Below are positions 25,429 through 31,749 of a DNA stretch of 64,000 nt, piece after piece. The stretch is from Candidatus Peribacteria bacterium (lineage in GTDB: Bacteria > Patescibacteriota > Gracilibacteria > UBA1369 > UBA12463). The position numbers and the translations under genes are program-made. The stretch is taken from the NCBI GenBank assembly GCA_943355055.1, contig CALREA010000004.1:1-64000 (forward strand), read 5' to 3'. The notes under the pieces are model-generated. The model made no database searches and was not told the origin of the DNA. It worked only from the letters and a program-made list of their open reading frames with translations. Position 1 is the stretch's first letter; each line of letters opens with the position of its first letter.

Positions 25429-26046
25429 ATGAAAAAAACTCCACCCAACACGCCCAAATCATCACGGGCGCACCAGTCAACTCACACCACGCGCATCTCC
25501 GTCTCAGGAGCCCCCGGATCTTTCTCGGAAGAAGCCGCTCTTCTCTACGTGCAACGCCATGCCATCACAAATTCGGAAATAATCTTCTCAATCGATATGG
25601 AGGGAGTCCTCGCATCTCTCGACAAAAAACAATCAGACATTGGAATTTTCCCAGTAGTTAACGGGCGCGGCGGTCTCGTACAAACCGCATTTAAGGCCAT
25701 GGGAAAGCATATTTTCACATACACAGACGAGCTCTGGCTCGAGGTATACCAGTGTCTCATGACGCAACCTAGCGTCACCAAAAAGCAGATCAAGAAAATC
25801 GCCAGCCATCCGCAAGCCCTATCACAATGTGAACGATACATCAGAAAAGAATTTCCAAATGCTAAACTTATCGAGTGGGAAGATACCGCAAAAGCAGCTC
25901 AGGATCTGAGCAAAGGAAAACTTTCAAAAGACACAGCCGTCATTGCACCAGCACGATCTGCACAAATTTATAATCTCAAACTTATAGAAAAAGGAATTCA
26001 AGACAATCACCCCAACCTCACAACCTTTATTGTCGTCACGAAATAA
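25429..26046 (+). CDS. pheA: Prephenate dehydratase, catalytic domain only
   Basis: This 205-residue protein converts prephenate to phenylpyruvate. Matches are SVSGAPGSFSEEAAL for the usual GP.GTFS..AA, IGIFPVVNGRGGLV for PIENS..G, IASHPQALSQCERYI, and a C-terminal LTTFIVV. The usual TRF motif is TTF: the Thr is kept, the Arg replaced. No ACT domain and no chorismate mutase is attached; the mutase sits on TyrA instead. Most bacterial PheA proteins have an ACT domain for Phe inhibition, so this enzyme may be unregulated by Phe. A basic 22-residue N-terminal tail looks disordered. Confidence 0.82.
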   Translation: MKKTPPNTPKSSRAHQSTHTTRISVSGAPGSFSEEAALLYVQRHAITNSEIIFSIDMEGVLASLDKKQSDIGIFPVVNGRGGLVQTAFKAMGKHIFTYTDELWLEVYQCLMTQPSVTKKQIKKIASHPQALSQCERYIRKEFPNAKLIEWEDTAKAAQDLSKGKLSKDTAVIAPARSAQIYNLKLIEKGIQDNHPNLTTFIVVTK

Positions 26047-26047
26047 T

Positions 26048-27034
26048 ATGAACAACAAGCCAATATTCGGCATAATCGGTTTCGGACGCTTCGGGAAATT
26101 ATGGGCTCAGGCCATAGAACCATTTGGCGAAGTGAAAATTTTTGACAAGAAAAATAAAAAAAACTCACTCCTCGATACGCTCAACTGCGACATTCTTTTT
26201 CTTCTCGTTCCCATATCGGAAATCGAATCTATCTGCAAAAAAATCGCACCGCACCTCAAGCCGAGCACCATCGTCATCGATGCCTGTTCCGTCAAAACCT
26301 ATCCGGTAAAAATGATGAAAAAATGGCTTCCATCCAAACAGCCAATCATCGCCACTCATCCCCTCTTCGGCCCGGATTCTATTCAAACAAATGGCTTAGC
26401 CAAGCAAAAAATCGTTATCAGCACTATTCGCACCACAGGCAAAGAATTGGAAATATTCAAAAGTCTTCTCAAAAAACTTCATCTCGAAATTCTCAAAACA
26501 ACACCTCGAGAACACGACAAGCAGATGGCAAAATCACAGGCACTTGTACACCTCCTCGGACGTGCCCTCGCAAAACTTCATCTCAAGCCGCAGGAAATTT
26601 CAACACCCGATTATCACGCACTCATGCAGATCAATAACATGGTAAATAACGACACGTGGGAGCTGTTTTATGATATGCAGAAGAAAAACCCATACGCAAA
26701 AAATATTAGAAAATTACTCATAGTCGCCCTACAAAAACTTGAAAACACCATTCAAGAAGGACCAAAAAAATCTAAACATACTATCAATTCCCTCAGAAAA
26801 AAAATAAACATCCTGGACAAGGAAATAATCGAAACTATCAGCAAAAGATTAGCAATAGTGGAGGAAATAGGGGCCATCAAAAAACAGCAGCAATTAAAGA
26901 TAAAAGACTCTACGCGCGAACAAAAACTTCACAATCTTCACGAAACTCTGGCAAAAAAGAAACACATCGACCCAAAAACAATTCACCACATATTCACCCT
27001 CCTCATGAAGGAGTCACGACGCGCACAATTATGA
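26048..27034 (+). CDS. tyrA: Prephenate dehydrogenase fused to C-terminal chorismate mutase
   Basis: The ATG at 26048 is preferred (328 residues). Residues 1-240 are a TyrA dehydrogenase with a Rossmann IGFGRFGK, HPLFGPDS and QALVHLLGRAL. Residues 245-328 are an AroQ-type chorismate mutase (SLRKKINILDKEIIETISKR, VEEIGAIKKQ, KDSTREQ, MKESRRAQ), keeping the Arg, Lys, Asp, Glu and Gln active-site pattern. E. coli TyrA has the opposite order; dehydrogenase-first fusions are known from some archaea. It makes prephenate and 4-hydroxyphenylpyruvate and supplies prephenate to PheA. No ACT domain. It overlaps the aminotransferase by 4 nt. Confidence 0.88.
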   Translation: MNNKPIFGIIGFGRFGKLWAQAIEPFGEVKIFDKKNKKNSLLDTLNCDILFLLVPISEIESICKKIAPHLKPSTIVIDACSVKTYPVKMMKKWLPSKQPIIATHPLFGPDSIQTNGLAKQKIVISTIRTTGKELEIFKSLLKKLHLEILKTTPREHDKQMAKSQALVHLLGRALAKLHLKPQEISTPDYHALMQINNMVNNDTWELFYDMQKKNPYAKNIRKLLIVALQKLENTIQEGPKKSKHTINSLRKKINILDKEIIETISKRLAIVEEIGAIKKQQQLKIKDSTREQKLHNLHETLAKKKHIDPKTIHHIFTLLMKESRRAQL

Positions 27035-28200
27035 AATTCTCCACAAAAGTACAAATTCCACCATCTGCAACCGTCACTATTAACTCAATAGCACAGCAAA
27101 AAAAGCTGGCAGGAGAGCGCATATTCAACCTCAGTGCTGGCGAACCCATGATGAACACGGCGCAATATTTAGAAAAAGCAGTCCAAGACGCCATGCAAAA
27201 TGGCCGAACGCTCTACCCGCCCGTCGCGGGACTTCTCGAACTTCGAGAAAAAGCTGCACAATGGATGAACTCCAACTGCAAAACAAACTACACCGCAAAA
27301 AATACGCTCATCACCTGTGGCGGTAAATTCGGCATATATCTGTCACTTCAAGCACTTCTCAATGACGACGATGAAGTGATTATTATCTCTCCATACTGGG
27401 TATCCTACCCATCCATGGTCAGTCTCTTCGGCGGAAAACCGATTATCATCCAAACCCAAGAAAGCAATCAGTGGAAAGTAAAACCTGAGGATATTCAACA
27501 AGCCTGCACCGAAAAAACAAAGATGCTCATTCTCAACAACGCCTCGAATCCTACCGGTACACTCTATACAAAAGAAGAATTGATGTTGATACTCAAGGTA
27601 GCAAAAGAAAAAAACATCATCATTCTTTCCGATGAAGTTTACAGTGGGCTCACCTACGACGAAAGAACCTACACATCCTGCGCCTCACTCGAAAAAGACA
27701 ATAACAATCTCATTGTTATCCAAAGTTGTTCGAAAAACTTCGGCATGACCGGCTGGCGCGTTGGATTTGTATTTGGATCAGAAAGTCTCATAAAAATGCT
27801 CACAAAAATCCAAGGACAAAGCATCACCGGAACAAGTATTATAAGCCAATATGCCGCTATAGCCGCCATCGAACAGTCAGAAAAAATCACCAATGAAATT
27901 CGCAAAGAAATGCAGTCACGCCGCAACGTATTCACCTCAGCCTTCAATAAATTATTCCGCACAAATATTCCAAACCCACATTCATCACTCTACCATTTCA
28001 TCCCCCTCACCGCATTCGGAATAAAAAATAACGATGACGTTACATTCTGCGAACAAGTATTAGCAAATGCCAACATCGCGCTTGTACCAGGATCCGCATT
28101 TGGCTGCGCAGGATACATAAGAACTTCCTTCGGTGCAAATAAAAATGAATTAATAGATAGTATCGAAGCACTCGCCTCTCATCTCGGGTTTTCAGCTTAG
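27031..28200 (+). CDS. Class I aminotransferase, probably aromatic/aspartate
   Basis: This 389-residue fold-type I PLP enzyme has NLSAGEPMMNTA near the N-terminus, LNNASNPTGTLY, SDEVYSGLTYD, and the PLP lysine in QSCSKNFGMTGWRVGF. The C-terminal Arg that binds the substrate carboxylate is in IRTSFG. As the last gene of the operon it probably transaminates phenylpyruvate and hydroxyphenylpyruvate to Phe and Tyr. Aspartate or prephenate are also possible substrates, and sequence alone does not separate them. Confidence 0.88.
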   Translation: MKFSTKVQIPPSATVTINSIAQQKKLAGERIFNLSAGEPMMNTAQYLEKAVQDAMQNGRTLYPPVAGLLELREKAAQWMNSNCKTNYTAKNTLITCGGKFGIYLSLQALLNDDDEVIIISPYWVSYPSMVSLFGGKPIIIQTQESNQWKVKPEDIQQACTEKTKMLILNNASNPTGTLYTKEELMLILKVAKEKNIIILSDEVYSGLTYDERTYTSCASLEKDNNNLIVIQSCSKNFGMTGWRVGFVFGSESLIKMLTKIQGQSITGTSIISQYAAIAAIEQSEKITNEIRKEMQSRRNVFTSAFNKLFRTNIPNPHSSLYHFIPLTAFGIKNNDDVTFCEQVLANANIALVPGSAFGCAGYIRTSFGANKNELIDSIEALASHLGFSA

Positions 28201-28278
28201 ACAAGCCAAAATTGAATTTACATATTTTCATAAATATGTCGCAGCAGCACCTTTTTGGCACAAACTACACAAATTCTC

Positions 28279-28306
28279 TTGCAAAAGATTTTTGCAAAAT
28301 TATAAT
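28279..28306 (+). promoter_or_regulatory. hup promoter with overlapping palindrome
   Basis: TTGCAA (28279-28284), 16 nt, TATAAT (28301-28306). The -35 is half of a perfect 8-3-8 dyad, TTGCAAAA GAT TTTTGCAA (28279-28297). A leader of about 84 nt follows, with a small GTGTTT/AAACAC dyad. Confidence 0.65.
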
Positions 28307-28396
28307 GCTGGTGAATTAAGCGATGTGTACGGTGTTTTAAACACTCTATATATCTCAACATTCAAAAATATTATTTCTTTTTAACCCAATCATCCT

Positions 28397-28672
28397 ATGA
28401 CAAAACAGGATTTGGTAAACTCCGCTTCTAACGTCGCAAGCGTTACGAAGAAAGCAGCTGCAGAGGTTCTCGATGCAGTTCTCGCTCACATCACTAAGTC
28501 ACTCAAACGTGGCGAAAGTGTAACGATCACAGGTTTTGGAACATTCCGTGTTTCAAAGAGACAGGCACGAACAGGCGTAAACCCACGCAACCCAACACAG
28601 AAGATCAAGATCCCAGCCATGAAGCTTCCAGCTTTCAAGGCCGGCAAATCTCTTAAGGATGCAGTTCGGTAA
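28397..28672 (+). CDS. hup: DNA-binding protein HU
   Basis: The 91-residue protein is full length for HU/IHF. It starts MTKQDLVNSASNVASVTKKAAAEV; the mid-region VTITGFGTFRVSKRQARTGVNPRNPTQ carries the DNA-intercalating arm with the RNP motif, and PAMKLPAFKAGKSLKDAV closes it. It compacts DNA. It is monocistronic, with its own palindromic promoter and a strong terminator 90 nt downstream. Its stop codon is the first bases of a palindromic element. Confidence 0.95.
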   Translation: MTKQDLVNSASNVASVTKKAAAEVLDAVLAHITKSLKRGESVTITGFGTFRVSKRQARTGVNPRNPTQKIKIPAMKLPAFKAGKSLKDAVR

Positions 28673-28715
28673 TTTTTTCTCACGGAAAAATTTGCTCCCG
28701 TTCCCGTTTGCGATT
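28671..28715 (+). repeat. Palindromic element, type C, after hup
   Basis: An AT hairpin (AATTTTTTC ... GAAAAATT) is followed by GCTCCCGTTCCCGTTTGCG. The same plan occurs at 59756-59801 inside murF and, reversed, at 48018-48088. Confidence 0.6.
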
Positions 28716-28760
28716 TCACTTTTGATTTCGCACTCAGGATTCGGATAACGCAACACTTCA

Positions 28761-28789
28761 AACCCGCCCCTCTAAAGGGCGGGTTTTTT
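28761..28789 (+). terminator. Rho-independent terminator after hup
   Basis: AACCCGCCC, a 7-nt loop, GGGCGGGTT, then a run of T: a strong 9-bp GC-rich stem. Confidence 0.9.
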
Positions 28790-28821
28790 GTAGCATCCAA
28801 GAAAAGAAACAAATAAATAAA

Positions 28822-29121
28822 ATGCCATTTAGCAAAATACCAAACGTAGAATTACAATTCTACGGAAGCCTACCAGTCTTAATTCCAGTCACGGTCATGT
28901 TATTTATAAGCATTCAGCCAATACTTGCGTTAATCGTCATACCGATTTACGCATACGCATGGATCACATGGGAAAAACTTAAACCCGTCAACGCAACCAT
29001 AAATCAAGAAAATACAATCGAATTAAAAAAATCATACGAAAGAAGCTTATTCCAAGTATTCATTATTGTGGCAATATTCATGTATGCAATTACAGCCTGG
29101 ATGGAGCCAATACACTTTTAA
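28822..29121 (+). CDS. Small membrane protein, unknown
   Basis: The protein has 99 residues with three probable membrane helices (VLIPVTVMLFIS, ILALIVIPIYAYAWI, and FIIVAIFMYAITAWM near the C-terminus) and a charged loop between. No family was recognised. It starts 33 nt after the hup terminator and is the first of four small membrane-protein ORFs on the same strand up to 30078, which could have related roles. Confidence 0.6.
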   Translation: MPFSKIPNVELQFYGSLPVLIPVTVMLFISIQPILALIVIPIYAYAWITWEKLKPVNATINQENTIELKKSYERSLFQVFIIVAIFMYAITAWMEPIHF

Positions 29122-29338
29122 GCACCCTTCAAGGGTATAATCCAAAAAAGCTTGCCACCCCTGCCAACGTGGATTAATAATATAGACGCTGGCCATGGCC
29201 CAACCCTAAACAGCACTATATCCATTTTGCTGTCTTTTTGCTGTACATTTGAACAGTGCTCCACAAAAACACCCCTAACACATGACAGCCGACTAGAAAG
29301 AAGCTAAAATAGGACAGATATAAAAACATAATGAGCTT
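29122..29338. other. Intergenic stretch among small membrane-protein genes
   Basis: It contains ACCCTTCAAGGGT directly followed by TATAAT (near 29126-29142), and CATAAT 6 nt before the next ATG, suggesting promoters. There is no gene or RNA with support. Confidence 0.35.
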
Positions 29339-29614
29339 ATGCTAAGTACATTAAAATACATAATACTCCTTACGATACTCGCAGTAGCCGAGCTGGCAGG
29401 AATACTATATATAAAACAAGAAGTAACAGCCCCCGGCGTTCTATGGATAACATTAATAGGCATTTTGTTAATCATTACGGTAAAAAATCTAATAGGAGAA
29501 GCAAGAAAAAAATCACCTGAACACAAAACAACATATACACTCATCCCGATATGCATAGCGGGGATACTGATATTCCTTATACTGGTACGCTTATTTTTCG
29601 GCAATATTCGATAA
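29339..29614 (+). CDS. Small membrane protein, unknown
   Basis: The 91-residue protein has three hydrophobic helices: YIILLTILAVAELAGILYI, VLWITLIGILLIITV, and IPICIAGILIFLILVRLFF. A short Lys-rich loop links the second and third. No known family. A possible -10 CATAAT lies 6 nt before the ATG. The even hydrophobic pattern and the lack of overlap with another gene make it likely real. Confidence 0.5.
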   Translation: MLSTLKYIILLTILAVAELAGILYIKQEVTAPGVLWITLIGILLIITVKNLIGEARKKSPEHKTTYTLIPICIAGILIFLILVRLFFGNIR

Positions 29615-29634
29615 AAGTCATTAAAAAATACCCC

Positions 29635-29745
29635 ATGAAAAATTCTACAAATAAGCGCAAAGATCACATGCTAGGGATATACTTTGGAACACTGTATCTG
29701 GCGCTAATCGGGCTAAGTTTACACAGCATAACAGATCTTAGTTGA
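29635..29745 (+). CDS. Possible 36-residue single-pass membrane peptide
   Basis: This is part of the track ORF 29551-29745, whose longer start overlaps the previous gene. From the ATG at 29635 it reads a Lys-rich start (KNSTNKRKDH) and one hydrophobic helix (LGIYFGTLYLALIGLSL). It lies between two small membrane-protein genes, 20 nt after one and 9 nt before the next. It is plausible as a member of the cluster, but length and context are the only support. Confidence 0.35.
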   Translation: MKNSTNKRKDHMLGIYFGTLYLALIGLSLHSITDLS

Positions 29746-29754
29746 GACGGAACG

Positions 29755-30078
29755 ATGAGCCAAGTGCTGAAAACGGGATTATATCTACTCACAACATGCA
29801 TTCCGTTGCCCTATTTTCTCGGAACTATCATATATCTGAAGATGATTCAAAAAAACCAAGAAGGGCATGAGACAAAAGCATGGTACATTCGCAAAGCATT
29901 TACCCCAACAATATTACCATTAGCCACACTGCTGATACTGCTTTTCGCTGGAATCATGACAGGATCGGGCATCCAATTACTCGGAGTTTTCTTTGCAACA
30001 TTCACATATGGAACATCGTTACTCATCTCAACAATTCTTGGGGGCATAGCGTTTGCGTTTCTTAAGGACGCAAAATAA
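29755..30078 (+). CDS. Small membrane protein, unknown
   Basis: The 107-residue protein has three helices (GLYLLTTCIPLPYFLGTIIYL, TILPLATLLILLFAGIM, and LLGVFFATFTYGTSLLIST followed by GGIAFAFL). A Lys/Glu-rich loop (KMIQKNQEGHETKAW) separates the first two. No family recognised. Last gene of the cluster, convergent with the gene on the minus strand. Confidence 0.5.
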   Translation: MSQVLKTGLYLLTTCIPLPYFLGTIIYLKMIQKNQEGHETKAWYIRKAFTPTILPLATLLILLFAGIMTGSGIQLLGVFFATFTYGTSLLISTILGGIAFAFLKDAK

Positions 30079-30176
30079 ACGATGAGTAGTGCCAAATATA
30101 TTCTCTATCCATTTTACTGTATTTTTTTCTATATATTTGGATAGCGATACAGATATACGTCCACCCGAACCATCTT

Positions 30177-30512
30177 CTACAAAAACTTCCATGCGCCATC
30201 AGTATATCGCGCAACGTTTGTACCACCAACAGGCATATCATCTTCATAATAAGCAACATGAATTTCTGGAGCTTTGGGTGCAGGAAATCTTCGGTATGCA
30301 TATTCGGTCATTTCACTTTCTAATACGCCAGGAAGCTGAATTTCAAGTTCATAGAGGCCTTTTTCATCTACGACTCTTTTTGTCTCCTTAGGCACAGCGT
30401 CCTTTGCCACCAATAAAGTATTCTTCCCGGTTTCAATTAGTGCCCCGAATATTACATGAACTTCTTCGGGAGTAGGAACATATTCCGAGGTTACTTCAGG
30501 AGAGACTACCAT
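30177..30512 (-). CDS. Hypothetical cytosolic protein
   Basis: This 111-residue soluble protein (MVVSPEVTSEYVPTPEEVHV...) has an alternating, probably beta-rich pattern and ends GGTNVARYTDGAWKFL. No family recognised. A consensus promoter (TTGCAA, 17 nt, TATAAT at 30644-30616) points at it, and the amino-acid composition is balanced, so it is preferred over the overlapping ORFs on both strands. Divergent from pheS. Confidence 0.55.
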   Translation of the reverse strand: MVVSPEVTSEYVPTPEEVHVIFGALIETGKNTLLVAKDAVPKETKRVVDEKGLYELEIQLPGVLESEMTEYAYRRFPAPKAPEIHVAYYEDDMPVGGTNVARYTDGAWKFL

Positions 30513-30615
30513 TGGTTTAATAGGAGGTCATGTCGAGCTTGTGTCGAGCGTCTGATCATCCCCGCCATCTTGTATGATATTTGGCATATGAATTAATAGT
30601 ATGAAATATAGTGCA

Positions 30616-30644
30616 ATTATACCATTATTCTCATAATATTGCAA
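30616..30644 (-). promoter_or_regulatory. Promoter of the 30177-30512 gene
   Basis: On the minus strand, TTGCAA (30644-30639), exactly 17 nt, TATAAT (30621-30616). A leader of about 95 nt would follow. Confidence 0.65.
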
Positions 30645-30668
30645 CGTGCGAGGAGCCGTATTTCCCCT

Positions 30669-30697
30669 ATGACATCAAAGCCGAAACGCGCTACAAT
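30669..30697 (+). promoter_or_regulatory. pheS promoter, leaderless arrangement
   Basis: ATGACA (30669-30674), 17 nt, TACAAT (30692-30697), then 8 nt to the pheS ATG. No leader peptide or T-box precedes pheS, unlike the attenuated pheST of enteric bacteria. Confidence 0.7.
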
Positions 30698-30705
30698 GAA
30701 CCAGC

Positions 30706-31749
30706 ATGAAAGACCTAATTCAAAAACTCATTAACGAAGCTGAAAACGAAATCAAAAGCTCGCTAACGCTCGCTTCGCTCGAGGAGCTCAGAATTAAATA
30801 TTTGGGACGCAAAGGGTCGTTTACGAATATAATGCAAAATCTCAAGAGTGTTCGCAGTGAAGAAAAGCCGGCCATCGGACAAGCGCTGAACGCAGCCAAA
30901 AATGAACTTGAGCAGCATCTCACCACGAAACAAAAAACACTCGAAGAAGAAGTTCTCAAGCAGCAACTCTCCGACGACTCCTTCGACACCACGCGCCCAG
31001 GAACACATTACGAAACCGGGCATATTCACCCCCTTTCTCAAGTACAAAAAGAGGTGGAAGAAATTTTCAGCCAGATGGGATTCGCCATTCAGGATGGACC
31101 GGAAATTGAATCAGAATACTACAACTTCGAGGCATTAAACGTGCCAAAAGATCACCCTGCTCGTGACATGCAGGACACGTTCTTCTTGGCAGATAAATCA
31201 CATGATCACCATGGAAGAATGGTTTTGCGCACGCAAACATCACCCGTACAAATCCGAACCATGGAGAAATTTGGCGCGCCACTACGCGTGATCGTTCCGG
31301 GAAGAGTATTCCGCTACGAAGCCACTGACGCCTCACATGACTCGACCTTTTATCAGGTGGAGGGACTCCTCATTGATAAAAACATCTCACTCGCAAATCT
31401 GAAAGGAGTGATGACGGAATTTCTCACAAGACTTTTCAAAAAAGAAACAAAAGTGCGATTCCGACCGGGATATTTTCCCTTCGTAGAACCGGGAATCGAA
31501 CTCGATATGTGGTGCCTCCTCTGTAGCGGCATGGGCTGTCGAGTATGCAAACACACGGGCTGGATGGAGTTCATGGGCGCGGGAATGGTGCACGCCAACG
31601 TTCTAAAAGCCGGCGGCATCGACCCCGAAGTATATCAGGGCTGGGCATTCGGATTCGGACTCACCCGTCTCGTAATGATGAAATATGGCATTGATGATAT
31701 TCGCTTACTGATGGGCGGCGACCTTAGATTCTTAGAACAATTTTCATGA
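30706..31749 (+). CDS. pheS: Phenylalanyl-tRNA synthetase alpha subunit
   Basis: The 347-residue protein is full length. After an N-terminal coiled coil it shows the class II motifs: GFAIQDGPEIESEYYNFEALN, HPARDMQDTFF, RTQTSPVQIRTM (motif 2 region), FYQVEGLLIDKNISLANLKG, and the motif 3 GFGLTRLVMMKYGI. It forms an alpha2-beta2 enzyme with PheT, whose start overlaps the stop by 4 nt. Confidence 0.96.
   Translation: MKDLIQKLINEAENEIKSSLTLASLEELRIKYLGRKGSFTNIMQNLKSVRSEEKPAIGQALNAAKNELEQHLTTKQKTLEEEVLKQQLSDDSFDTTRPGTHYETGHIHPLSQVQKEVEEIFSQMGFAIQDGPEIESEYYNFEALNVPKDHPARDMQDTFFLADKSHDHHGRMVLRTQTSPVQIRTMEKFGAPLRVIVPGRVFRYEATDASHDSTFYQVEGLLIDKNISLANLKGVMTEFLTRLFKKETKVRFRPGYFPFVEPGIELDMWCLLCSGMGCRVCKHTGWMEFMGAGMVHANVLKAGGIDPEVYQGWAFGFGLTRLVMMKYGIDDIRLLMGGDLRFLEQFS

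Noticed and set aside
30524-30578. AGGAGG followed by a 15-codon ORF upstream of pheS
   Set aside because: It is the best Shine-Dalgarno-like site here, but the peptide has no Phe and no hairpin pair follows, so it is not a pheST attenuator. It probably arises by chance in the divergent region.
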